A program made the translations under genes and the position numbers. From JAVBQJ01 sp045585875 (GTDB taxonomy: Bacteria > Verrucomicrobiota > Lentisphaeria > Victivallales > Victivallaceae), in contig JAZMZH010000065.1 in the NCBI GenBank assembly GCA_045585875.1, positions 1 to 15,204 of the forward strand: 15,204 nucleotides of DNA, written 5' to 3'. The notes beneath the pieces are model-generated. The model was given only the letters and a program-made list of their open reading frames with translations, did no database searches and was not told where the DNA came from. Below are positions 1 through 7,491 of this stretch, piece after piece (within the stretch, counting starts at the first letter, position 1; every line of letters begins with the position of its first letter).

Positions 1-54
1 GACCGGGAGAAATCTCTCAAGTATCTGAAATCGGTGTTGTATAATGGTGCATGA
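1..54 (+). CDS. 3' end of an unidentified gene (partial)
   Basis: Frame 1 is open from the window edge to a TGA at 52-54 and reads DREKSLKYLKSVLYNGA, a normal-looking hydrophilic C-terminus. A second frame also closes here, with TAA at 42-44 overlapping the flippase ATG as TAATG, and could be the true upstream gene instead. Either way the upstream gene overlaps the flippase start by 1 to 11 bases, which is typical of an operon. Too little is visible to assign a function. A glycosyltransferase or acyltransferase of the same polysaccharide cluster would fit the context, but that is inference only. Confidence 0.35.
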   Translation, partial: DREKSLKYLKSVLYNGA

Positions 55-1588
55 TGATTCAAGGACGCTAAAATTCATAAAAAATGTCCTGGGGTCGGCA
101 TTTCTCCAGATCGTGACGGTTGTGACCGGTTTCATTTCTCCCAGGCTGATGATCAATGCATTCGGCTCGGAAATCAACGGCATCACCGCATCAATCCTGC
201 AGTTTGTTTCTTATATCAGCCTGGTGGAGGCGGGTTTGAATTCGGCCGCGGTATTCGCTCTCTACAAACCTTTGGCGTCAAAAGATCGCCAGAAACTGGC
301 GGAGGTTTCAAGCGCCATCCGGGTAATGTATGTCAGAACCGGCATTTATTTTGCGATTCTGGCGGTCGCTTTGGCGATCGTATTCCCGCTGATTTCCCAT
401 ACCGACGCGCTGAACCGATTGGAATTGTCCCTGCTTGTGCTGATCATCAGTTCCCAGTCCGCAATCAATTTTTTCATCCTGGCAAAATACCGGACGCTGC
501 TTACCGCCGACCAGCTCGGGTATTTCATATCCTATTCGTCAGCATTGCAGCTGATCGTCAATCTCGGGATCATATACGGTACGATTCGACTCGGCTGGGG
601 AGTGATCGCGGTCCGGTCGGCGGCGATATTGGCCCTGGTGGTGACTTCGGCGGTGCTGGCGCTGATTATCCGGTGGAAGTACGCCAATCTGAATTTTCAC
701 GCAAAACCGGATATGGCAGCTCTCAGTACCAGAAAGGACGCGCTGTTCCTGCAGATCATGGGGGTGGTGACCAACGGCGCTCCTGTTGTATTCATGACTA
801 TGCTGCTGGATTTCAAGCAGGTCAGCGTTTACTCCATCTACGCCATGATCGCCGGGAGCGTGACGACCTGCATAGCCGTTTTCACCAGCGGTCTCGGCTC
901 GGCGTTCGGCGACATTTACGCCCTTGACGACAAGGCACTGCTGGAAAAGACAGCCCGGGAATTCAGGACGGCTTACTATATCCTTATCACGATTATATAT
1001 TCCACCATGCTCTGCACTCTAATGCCCTTCATAAGGCTCTACACAAAGACGTTTACAGACGTCAATTACGATTGTCCTTTGCTGGGAATTCTGATAACGC
1101 TCAACGGCCTCTTGTTCAACTTCAAGGCACCGCACGGGATGTTTATCTTTTCTCAGGGCAAGTTCAGCCTGATTCGACGTCAAACCGTGATTCAGGCGGT
1201 TCTGATTATTGCGGGCTGCTGGTTTGCAACCAAATATTACGGTTTGAGCGGCTGCATGGCGGTTTTATGCATCGCAAACTTGTATATGCTGGCCGAGCTT
1301 CTTTGGCTGGCGCCTCGGCATCTGGTCAGGATGTCGGTTTGGAACAATATCCTGCAGATGCTGCTGTCGCTGGCCGTATGTACCGGGATGTTCGGATTTT
1401 CGCTTTGGATCCGTTGGAGGCCGAGAACCTTTGCGGAATGGATCCTTTACGCCGGAGTGATCGGTGCGATCTCCATGCTGATTTCTCCCGCTGTTTTTGC
1501 CGTATTCGATCTTGATCCCATCATATCCGTATGGCGAAGGATCATCAGTCACTTGCTCGTAAAGAGAGGAAGGGCGCATTTTGCTTGA
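44..1588 (+). CDS. Polysaccharide flippase, Wzx-like (MOP/MATE superfamily)
   Basis: The 514-residue protein is hydrophobic throughout, with roughly 12 to 14 likely membrane helices and no cleavable signal. This is the usual size and shape of Wzx-type flippases, which carry lipid-linked oligosaccharide repeat units across the inner membrane. The N-terminal part (about residues 15-75) matches the pattern of this family: a first helix, a short loop with FGSEINGI, then a helix rich in S, Y and L and the AALYKPLA-like stretch (here VFALYKPLAS). The last 15 residues are basic (KRGRAHFA) and probably cytoplasmic. The start is the ATG at 44. There is no good Shine-Dalgarno site, which fits coupling to the overlapping upstream gene. 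The stop TGA at 1586-1588 overlaps the next gene by 8 bases. Family membership is clear, but the substrate cannot be read from the sequence. Confidence 0.88.
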   Translation: MVHDDSRTLKFIKNVLGSAFLQIVTVVTGFISPRLMINAFGSEINGITASILQFVSYISLVEAGLNSAAVFALYKPLASKDRQKLAEVSSAIRVMYVRTGIYFAILAVALAIVFPLISHTDALNRLELSLLVLIISSQSAINFFILAKYRTLLTADQLGYFISYSSALQLIVNLGIIYGTIRLGWGVIAVRSAAILALVVTSAVLALIIRWKYANLNFHAKPDMAALSTRKDALFLQIMGVVTNGAPVVFMTMLLDFKQVSVYSIYAMIAGSVTTCIAVFTSGLGSAFGDIYALDDKALLEKTAREFRTAYYILITIIYSTMLCTLMPFIRLYTKTFTDVNYDCPLLGILITLNGLLFNFKAPHGMFIFSQGKFSLIRRQTVIQAVLIIAGCWFATKYYGLSGCMAVLCIANLYMLAELLWLAPRHLVRMSVWNNILQMLLSLAVCTGMFGFSLWIRWRPRTFAEWILYAGVIGAISMLISPAVFAVFDLDPIISVWRRIISHLLVKRGRAHFA

Positions 1589-2762
1589 GCTTGGGAAACG
1601 ATGTTGCGGGTGCGGCGCATGTTCGGAAATATGCCCGCGGAAATCCATCCAAATGATGCCGGATGAGCACGGGTTTAAGATTCCGGTCATTGATGGGAAA
1701 TCCTGTGTCTCCTGCGGTCTGTGCGAAAGTGTTTGCCCGGTTTTGAATCGTGATAAAATCGCTTCGCAGGCGCCTGAACGCGCCATTGCGGTTCGGAGCA
1801 GGAACCCCGGGGTGCTACAGCGGTCAACCTCCGGAGGGATCGTTTATGAAGCAGCGAAAACGGTGATCGAATCCGGCGGGATCGTCTTTGCCGCTTGCTA
1901 CGGTCGGGATTTTGTCGTTGAACACCGGCGTTTGGAGAGCATCGAAGATCTGAACAAGATGCAGGGATCGAAGTATGTTCAGAGCGACATCTCTGGTTCC
2001 TTCAGAGCGGTCAAACAGCTTCTTTCGGACTCCGAACGGCCGGTACTATTCATCGGAACGTCCTGCCAGGCGGCCGCTTTGAAATCCTTTCTCGGAAAGA
2101 GTTATGACAATCTTTTCCTGATTGATCTGATCTGCCACGGAGTCCCGTCGCCGGGGATGTGGGCCAGATACATCGCCGAGAGAAAGCTGTTCGGTGCTGA
2201 AAATATATATTTCAGATACAAAATGGACGGTGTCGGCTGGGAAAGCAATCCCTTGTTTTGGGTAAAGAAACACCGTCGCTGTCTGAAAGAGCCTTTCAAT
2301 GAAAATGATTTCAGTTATCTTTTTGTAAACAACTACAGTATCAGGACGAGCTGTTTTGACTGTCCCTTCAAAACCGGGAAACGCTTCAGCGATCTGACCT
2401 GCGGAGATTTGTGGGGCATTAAGGAGATGTTGCCCGGGGTTACGGACGACCGGGGAATGTCGCTTTTGCTGATCAACACTGGGCGGGGCATGGAGCTGTT
2501 TCAAAGGACCCGCGAGTGCACTGAATATTACGAGGTTGATTACAGCGTTGCTCTGCGCAACAATCTGATGCTGATCAAATCGGTGAAGCCGCCGCAGGAT
2601 GCGGATGCGTTCTGGGCGGACTATGCAAAATATTCCATCCGCAAACTTTACAAAAAATTCCGCAAAAAAGATCCTTTCATACTTCGGATCAAAAAATTGC
2701 TTTATCCGCTGAAACAAAGATTGACAGGCAAAATAAACAAGACAGGAGATGTTCATGTTTAA
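1581..2762 (+). CDS. FrhB-family iron-sulfur protein (coenzyme F420 hydrogenase/dehydrogenase beta-subunit-like) of a polysaccharide cluster
   Basis: The 393-residue protein begins with two [4Fe-4S] ferredoxin motifs: C8-C11-C14-C18-P and C42-C45-C48-C52-P. It continues with the FrhB N- and C-terminal domains (STSGGI near residue 82, GTSCQAAAL, DLICHGVPSP, then a late cysteine group with CFDCPFK and LTCGDLWG). The start is TTG at 1581, supported by AGAGGAAGG at 1565-1573, about 8 bases upstream, and by the 8-base overlap with the flippase. Relatives are common in bacterial exopolysaccharide loci, often beside polysaccharide pyruvyl transferases. F420 use is not established for them and their reaction is unknown. 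No pyruvyl transferase is visible here, though one could lie upstream of the window. The TAA stop overlaps the next gene by 8 bases. The family call is firm; the role in glycan modification is inferred from position. Confidence 0.85.
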   Translation: MLELGKRCCGCGACSEICPRKSIQMMPDEHGFKIPVIDGKSCVSCGLCESVCPVLNRDKIASQAPERAIAVRSRNPGVLQRSTSGGIVYEAAKTVIESGGIVFAACYGRDFVVEHRRLESIEDLNKMQGSKYVQSDISGSFRAVKQLLSDSERPVLFIGTSCQAAALKSFLGKSYDNLFLIDLICHGVPSPGMWARYIAERKLFGAENIYFRYKMDGVGWESNPLFWVKKHRRCLKEPFNENDFSYLFVNNYSIRTSCFDCPFKTGKRFSDLTCGDLWGIKEMLPGVTDDRGMSLLLINTGRGMELFQRTRECTEYYEVDYSVALRNNLMLIKSVKPPQDADAFWADYAKYSIRKLYKKFRKKDPFILRIKKLLYPLKQRLTGKINKTGDVHV

Positions 2763-3786
2763 GGACAAAGTATTGCTGATCACCGGGGGGACCGGGAGTT
2801 TCGGAAACGCGGTGCTGCGCCGTTTCCTGGCGAGCGACGTGCGGGAGATCCGCATCTTCAGCCGCGACGAGAAGAAACAGGACGACATGCGCCACGAACT
2901 CCGGGACCCCAAAGTGAAATTCTACATCGGCAACGTCCGCGACCCCCAGAGCGTGGACGGAGCCATGACCGGCGTGGACTACATCTTTCACGCCGCCGCG
3001 CTGAAACAGGTCCCCTCCTGCGAATTCTTTCCCATGCAGGCAGTGCGCACCAACGTCATCGGCACCGACAACGTCCTTGAGGCCGCCATCCGTCACCGGG
3101 TGAAAAATGTGGTCGTCCTCTCCACCGACAAGGCCGCCTATCCCATCAACGCCATGGGCATCTCCAAGGCCTTGATGGAAAAGGTCGCCATCGCCAAAGG
3201 CCGCGCCCTTGCCGCCGAAAAGGACGCCGCCACCACCATCTGCTGCACCCGCTACGGCAACGTCATGGCTTCCCGGGGATCGGTGATTCCGCTCTGGATC
3301 GACCAGATCAAATCCGGCAATCCCATCACCGTCACCAATCCCGAAATGACCCGGTTCATGATGACTCTGGACGACGCCGTGGATCTGGTGATCTACGCCT
3401 GGCGGCACGGTTCCAACGGCGATCTCTTCGTCCAAAAGGCCCCCGCCGCCACCCTGACCACCCTGGCGCAGGCGCTGAAGGAGCTTTACCATTCCCAAAG
3501 CGAGATCCGGGTCATCGGCACCCGCCACGGCGAGAAGCTCTTTGAAACCCTGGTCACGCGGGAAGAAATGGCCAAGGCCGTGGATATGGGCGGCTACTAC
3601 CGCATCCCCTGCGACACCCGGGACCTGAACTACGACAAGTACTTCCGGGAGGGTTCGGAGCGGATCAACGAGGTGGAATCCTACCACTCCCACAACACCG
3701 CCCGGCTGGACGTCCCGGCCATGAAGGAACTGCTGCTGAAGCTGAAAATCGTCCGCAGGGACCTGGGGCTCGCCGATGGGTGTTGA
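2755..3786 (+). CDS. capE: UDP-GlcNAc 4,6-dehydratase / 5-epimerase (CapE/FnlA/WbjB family)
   Basis: This is an extended short-chain dehydrogenase/reductase of 343 residues. In the CapE family it converts UDP-GlcNAc to the 6-deoxy-4-keto L-sugar intermediate, the first step to UDP-L-FucNAc. The NAD(P)-binding motif GGTGSFG is at residues 11-17, HAAALKQVPSCE at 79-90, and STDKA at 123-127. The usual Tyr-x3-Lys is replaced by M134-x3-K138 (MGISK), which I recall as characteristic of CapE-type enzymes rather than a defect. I chose the ATG at 2755: AGGAG at 2744-2748 leaves a 6-base spacer, whereas an in-frame ATG at 2749 touches the site directly, and MFKDKVLLITGG is the family's usual N-terminus. 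The gene is clearly more GC-rich at third positions than the two genes before it. It ends 11 bases into the cupin gene. Confidence 0.93.
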   Translation: MFKDKVLLITGGTGSFGNAVLRRFLASDVREIRIFSRDEKKQDDMRHELRDPKVKFYIGNVRDPQSVDGAMTGVDYIFHAAALKQVPSCEFFPMQAVRTNVIGTDNVLEAAIRHRVKNVVVLSTDKAAYPINAMGISKALMEKVAIAKGRALAAEKDAATTICCTRYGNVMASRGSVIPLWIDQIKSGNPITVTNPEMTRFMMTLDDAVDLVIYAWRHGSNGDLFVQKAPAATLTTLAQALKELYHSQSEIRVIGTRHGEKLFETLVTREEMAKAVDMGGYYRIPCDTRDLNYDKYFREGSERINEVESYHSHNTARLDVPAMKELLLKLKIVRRDLGLADGC

Positions 3787-4216
3787 AATCGTCAGCGGGG
3801 AAATCTTCCTGGATCATCGGGGACGGATCGCCAGTCTCAACGACTTCCGTTTCGACGGCGTGGCCCGGGTCTATTTCATCACCCACCCCGACGCCTCCGT
3901 CATCCGGGGCTGGCAGGGACACAAGCTGGAGAAGAAGTGGTTTTAGTGCGTCCGGGGCCGCTTCCGCATCGGGCTGGTGGAGATCGACGACTGGGAGCAC
4001 CCCTCCCGGGCACTGAAGCCCGAGATCGTCACTCTCACCGACGAGGAGAGCCGGATCGTCTGCGTGCCGGAGGGGTTCGCCAGTTGCATCAAGGCGGACG
4101 AGCCCGATTCCACCCTGATGGTGCTTTCCGGCAAAACCATGGCGGATGCCGCGGCGACGCCGGACATTTACCGTTTCGACAAGGATTACTGGTTTCAATG
4201 GAACGAACTGCAATGA
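3776..4216 (+). pseudogene. WxcM-like sugar 3,4-ketoisomerase/epimerase cupin, interrupted by an in-frame TAG
   Basis: Read through one codon, this frame gives a 146-residue protein of the WxcM/FdtA-like cupin group that acts on nucleotide-linked 4-keto-6-deoxy sugars. It shows DHRGRIASLNDF near the N-terminus, VIRGWQGHKLEKKWF before the break, RGRFRIGLVEIDDWEHPS after it, then VPEGFASCIKA and YRFDKDYWFQWN at the end. Codon 57 is TAG (3944-3946), directly after KKWF in a beta strand of the cupin core. The frame is intact on both sides, so this is a point nonsense change (one base from TAC or TAT Tyr), an amber codon that is read through, or a base-call error. The ATG at 3776 overlaps capE by 11 bases and the stop overlaps capF as ATGA, so the gene still sits in the operon as a functional member would. 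Restart at an internal codon would lose the first half of the barrel. Confidence 0.8.
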
Positions 4217-5331
4217 TCAAGGTCGGCATTACCGGGCAGCCCGGATTCATGGGCACCCACCTCTACAACCTACTGGGGACTCAGTCGGACATGGAGCGCG
4301 TCCCGTTTCGCGACGAATTTTTTTCCGACGAGGCGCAGCTGCGGGATTTCGTCCGCCGCTGCGACGCCGTCGTCCATCTGGCGGCCATGAACCGTCACCC
4401 CGATCCCCAGGTGATCTACGACACCAACGTCCGACTGGTGAAACAGCTCATCGCCGCCATGGAGGCGGAAAAAGTCACTCCGCATGTGGTCTTCTCCAGT
4501 TCCACCCAGGAGGAGCGGGACAATCTTTACGGCGCCTCCAAGCGGGAGGGCCGCCGCCTCTTCGGCGAATGGGCCCGGCGGCACAACGCCAGATTCACCG
4601 GCTGCGTCATCCCCAATGTCTTCGGACCCTACGGACGGCCCAATTACAATTCGGTGGTCGCCACCTTCTGCCACAAGCTCACCCACGGGGAAACGCCGGA
4701 GATTCAGACGGACGGGAGCCTGAAACTCATCTACGTCGGCGATCTCTGCCGGGAATTCATCCGCATCATCCGCAGCGGCGAGACCGCGGAGATGCGCCCC
4801 GTCGCCCCGGGCGGCGAACGAAAGGTTTCGGAGCTTTTGAGCACCTTTGAAACCTTCAAGCGCCTTTATCTGGAACAGGGGGTGATCCCGGAACTGCCCA
4901 CGGGCTTCGACGTCCGTCTCTTCAACACCTTCCGCGGCTACATCGACCAGGGGAGTTTCTTCCCCTTCCGGCTCAAAAAGAACAGCGACGCCCGGGGCGA
5001 TTTCGTGGAGGTGGCCCGGCTGGGCTCCATGGGCGGTCAGGTGTCCTTTTCCACCACCCGGCCCGGCGTCACCCGGGGAAATCACTACCACACCCGCAAG
5101 ATCGAGCGCTTCGCGGTAATCCGGGGGCGCGCCCGCATCGAAATGCGCCGCATCGGCACCGACGAAAAGTTCTCCTTTGAACTGAACGGAGAAACACCGG
5201 CCTTTGTGGACATGCCGGTGTGGTACTCCCACAATATCACCAACACGGGAGACGAAGACCTCTACACCATATTCTGGATCAACGAGTTCTTCGACCCTGC
5301 CGATCCCGATACATTTTTCGAGGAGGTTTGA
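4213..5331 (+). CDS. capF: UDP-2-acetamido-2,6-dideoxy-hexose reductase (CapF/FnlB family, SDR plus cupin)
   Basis: The 372-residue protein matches the length and two-domain build of CapF, which acts between CapE and CapG in UDP-L-FucNAc synthesis: its cupin domain epimerises at C3 and its SDR domain reduces the 4-keto group with NADPH. The N-terminal SDR domain has GQPGFMG (residues 8-14), SSSTQEE (95-101) and Y106-x3-K110. The RPNYNSVVATFCHKL stretch (142-156) is typical of CapF. The C-terminal cupin carries the likely metal ligands H291, H293 and E298 (GNHYHTRKIE) and H340 (WYSHNI). The C-terminus NEFFDPADPDTFFEEV is close to my memory of the Staphylococcus aureus protein end. The start at 4213 shares ATGA with the cupin stop. 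The frame stays open upstream, but the family N-terminus MIKVGITG fits this ATG. Confidence 0.93.
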   Translation: MIKVGITGQPGFMGTHLYNLLGTQSDMERVPFRDEFFSDEAQLRDFVRRCDAVVHLAAMNRHPDPQVIYDTNVRLVKQLIAAMEAEKVTPHVVFSSSTQEERDNLYGASKREGRRLFGEWARRHNARFTGCVIPNVFGPYGRPNYNSVVATFCHKLTHGETPEIQTDGSLKLIYVGDLCREFIRIIRSGETAEMRPVAPGGERKVSELLSTFETFKRLYLEQGVIPELPTGFDVRLFNTFRGYIDQGSFFPFRLKKNSDARGDFVEVARLGSMGGQVSFSTTRPGVTRGNHYHTRKIERFAVIRGRARIEMRRIGTDEKFSFELNGETPAFVDMPVWYSHNITNTGDEDLYTIFWINEFFDPADPDTFFEEV

Positions 5332-5332
5332 T

Positions 5333-6487
5333 ATGTTCCAGAATGACGGCAGACTGAAACTGCTCATCATCGTCGGCACACGGCCCGAAATCATTCGTCT
5401 CTCCGAGGTCATACGCAAGAGCCGCCAATACTTCGATACCCTGCTGGCCCACACCGGACAGAACTACGACTACAATCTCAACGGAATCTTTTTCCGGGAT
5501 CTGGAGCTGGCGGAGCCGGAAATCTACATGGACGCCGTGGGCGACACCCTGGGCCAGACCATGGGCAACATCATCGCCAAGTCCTACGATCTCATGACCG
5601 AACTCCGCCCCGACGCGGTGCTGGTACTGGGCGACACCAACAGCTGCCTCGCATACGTCGGCGCCAAACGGCTGCACATCCACATCTTTCACATGGAGGC
5701 GGGAAACCGCTGCAAGGACGAGTGCCTGCCGGAGGAGACCAACCGGCGGATCGTGGACATCATCTCCGACGTAAATCTCGCCTATTCCGAACATGCCAGA
5801 CGCTATCTGGCGGAGTGCGGACTGCCCCGGGAACGTACCTTCGTTACCGGTTCTCCCATGGCGGAAGTGCTTCAGCGGAATCTGGCCAAAATCGAGGCCA
5901 GCGACATTCACGCCCGGCTGGGGCTGGAACCGGGGAGATACATTCTCCTCTCGGCCCACCGGGAGGAGAATATCGACACCGACGCGAACTTCCGATCCCT
6001 CTTCAACGCGGTGAACCGGATGGCGGAAAAGTACGACATGCCGATCGTTTACTCCTGCCACCCCCGCTCCCGGAAACGTCTGGAGGCGAGCGGGTTCCGG
6101 CTTGACCCGCGGGTGATCCGGCATGACCCCATGGGATTTCACGACTACAACTGCCTCCAGATGAAGGCCTTTGCCGTGGTTTCGGACAGCGGGACCCTGC
6201 CGGAGGAGAGCAGCTTCTTCACCTTCGTGGGCAAGCCTTTCCCGGCGGTGTGCATCCGGACCTCCACCGAGCGTCCGGAGGCGATGGACAAGGGCTGTTT
6301 CGTGCTGGCGGGCATCTCGGAAACCGGGCTGCTGCAGGCGGTGGACCTCGCCGTGACGGCGGTCGCAAACCGCGACAACGGCGTGCCGGTCCCGGATTAC
6401 ACGGACACCAACGTCTCCTCCAAGGTGGTGAAGATCATCCAGAGCTGCACCGGAATCGTGAATAAAATGGTCTGGCGGAAGGGATGA
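5333..6487 (+). CDS. capG: Non-hydrolysing UDP-sugar 2-epimerase (CapG/FnlC, WecB-like)
   Basis: The 384-residue protein is a GT-B-fold UDP-N-acetylhexosamine 2-epimerase. In this pathway it converts the CapF product into UDP-L-FucNAc. Family motifs occur in order: GTRPE (15-19), HTGQN (40-44), GDTNS (100-104), HMEAGNR (120-126), PEETNRR (133-139), SAHREEN (207-213) and SDSGT with E291 and E292 (284-292). The start ATG at 5333 has AGGAGG at 5321-5326 with a 6-base spacer, and it begins one base after the capF stop. A longer frame runs upstream inside capF but has no matching site. Wzx-type clusters may also carry plain WecB for ManNAc. The adjacency to capE and capF is what favours the CapG role. 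A hairpin follows 15 bases after the stop and probably ends the operon. Confidence 0.92.
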   Translation: MFQNDGRLKLLIIVGTRPEIIRLSEVIRKSRQYFDTLLAHTGQNYDYNLNGIFFRDLELAEPEIYMDAVGDTLGQTMGNIIAKSYDLMTELRPDAVLVLGDTNSCLAYVGAKRLHIHIFHMEAGNRCKDECLPEETNRRIVDIISDVNLAYSEHARRYLAECGLPRERTFVTGSPMAEVLQRNLAKIEASDIHARLGLEPGRYILLSAHREENIDTDANFRSLFNAVNRMAEKYDMPIVYSCHPRSRKRLEASGFRLDPRVIRHDPMGFHDYNCLQMKAFAVVSDSGTLPEESSFFTFVGKPFPAVCIRTSTERPEAMDKGCFVLAGISETGLLQAVDLAVTAVANRDNGVPVPDYTDTNVSSKVVKIIQSCTGIVNKMVWRKG

Positions 6488-6501
6488 TTCTAAAAATTCC
6501 T

Positions 6502-6530
6502 CCGGGGAATGCGCCCCGGGACCTTTCGTT
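6502..6530 (+). terminator. Weak intrinsic terminator after the polysaccharide operon
   Basis: CCGGGG (6502-6507) and CCCCGG (6514-6519) form a six-pair GC stem around AATGCG, followed by ACCTTTCGTT. The run of T is poor on the + strand. On the - strand the same stem is followed by GGAATTTTT, so it would terminate better in that direction. Confidence 0.45.
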
Positions 6531-6573
6531 ATCCAACTGAAGATAACCAACCTATAACCTGATTTTCGTTCAA

Positions 6574-7426
6574 GTGCAATATCAATACATCAGAGATCCC
6601 AACAAGCGGAAAGACGTTCCGACCGGATATCACCGAACCGCCAACGGCATTTCGAATTCCGACCGATGGAATCAAACCATCCGCAAACAACTGAAGTTTT
6701 CCCTGAACATTGTCGAGAAACGCCCGTGTTCTCCCAATCTGAAACTCATCACATTCACCTCCTGCCATGTGTTGAAATCGCACAGGGAATACTCAGCAGC
6801 CAAGCATGGGGACTATTTTGCAGCCCAACGACTGGTTCGGGACATCATACGTCAGGAGAAGCTTGCCCGACTCTCCTCCATCATATCGCTGGATGATCTG
6901 CTGCTCCCGGTTGTTCCGGAACAGGCAAGCGGCGGCAACCGGATCCCATGGGCACTGGCAAAATTGATCGGACAGAAAACGGGAGCGGCGATTTATTGCT
7001 GCGTCCATCAGATCATCCATTGGGCCCACACGGCACAAGGTGCCGTTTATCGTATTTTAACGCCGGAAATCTTTGTCGGCAGCATCAAGAAACATAAGCG
7101 GTATATCCTGATTGATGACCACACGACATCGGGCGGTACTTTTTCAAGTCTCGCCTCTTATATTGAGGCGAACGACGGCGAAATAAAGTTCCTCATTTCA
7201 ATTTCGTCATCCGCCAAAGTTCCGATGTCCGACAAGGGATATATCTGTCTTTCTCCGGCCTTTCGATTTTCTGAGGCTTGTTGAGAACCGGTTCCGTCCT
7301 GCTTTTGAACGGAAAACCGGCATCTGTCTGCACAGCTTGACCATCCCTCAACTGCAAGCCGTCAACCGCTTCCAATCCCTTGAATCTCTGTTCAGAAAAA
7401 TTGATAAAAGTCATTTGAACTGTTGA
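6574..7426 (+). pseudogene. Phosphoribosyltransferase-like gene, frameshifted and with a doubtful start
   Basis: The central part is a clear PRTase-fold protein: VVPEQASGGNRIPWALA, a hood-like HQIIHWAHT segment, and the PRPP-binding loop RYILIDDHTTSGGTF. The first frame stops at 7284 (SPAFRFSEAC). The expected C-terminus of this family continues in the next frame, from about DFLRLVENRF through FERKTGICLHSLTIPQLQAV and RFQSLESLFRKI to TGA at 7424-7426, so one extra base (or two lost) lies near 7230-7275. The 5' end is also odd. The only long start is GTG at 6574, without a Shine-Dalgarno site, and its first 55 residues do not look like the family, whose usual beginning fits residues near KLITFTSCHVLKSHREYSAA. 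Substrate is unknown; some relatives sit in stress or mobile-element contexts. I treat it as a decaying or mis-sequenced gene. Confidence 0.65.
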
Positions 7427-7450
7427 TTTTTACGCACTTCGGGATATATT
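7423..7450 (+). promoter_or_regulatory. Sigma70-like promoter for the DUF218 gene
   Basis: TTGATT (7423-7428) and TATATT (7445-7450) are separated by 16 bases. The -35 box overlaps the end of the frameshifted PRTase gene. Transcription would begin near 7457, which argues against the in-frame ATG at 7453 as the start of the next gene unless it is leaderless. Confidence 0.55.
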
Positions 7451-7491
7451 AAATGTTGTGGGCGAACCGCAGTGCCCGAAGTGTTGACATA

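Noticed and set aside
2689..3693. 334-codon - strand frame across capE
   Set aside because: A Gly/Asp/Val-rich translation caused by high third-position GC on the + strand; capE motifs are unmistakable on the + strand.
4270..5454. 394-codon - strand frame across capF
   Set aside because: Shadow of capF with repetitive D, G, V and H content and no family features.
5279..6550. 423-codon - strand frame across capG
   Set aside because: Shadow of capG; its composition mirrors GC-rich codons and no domain is visible.
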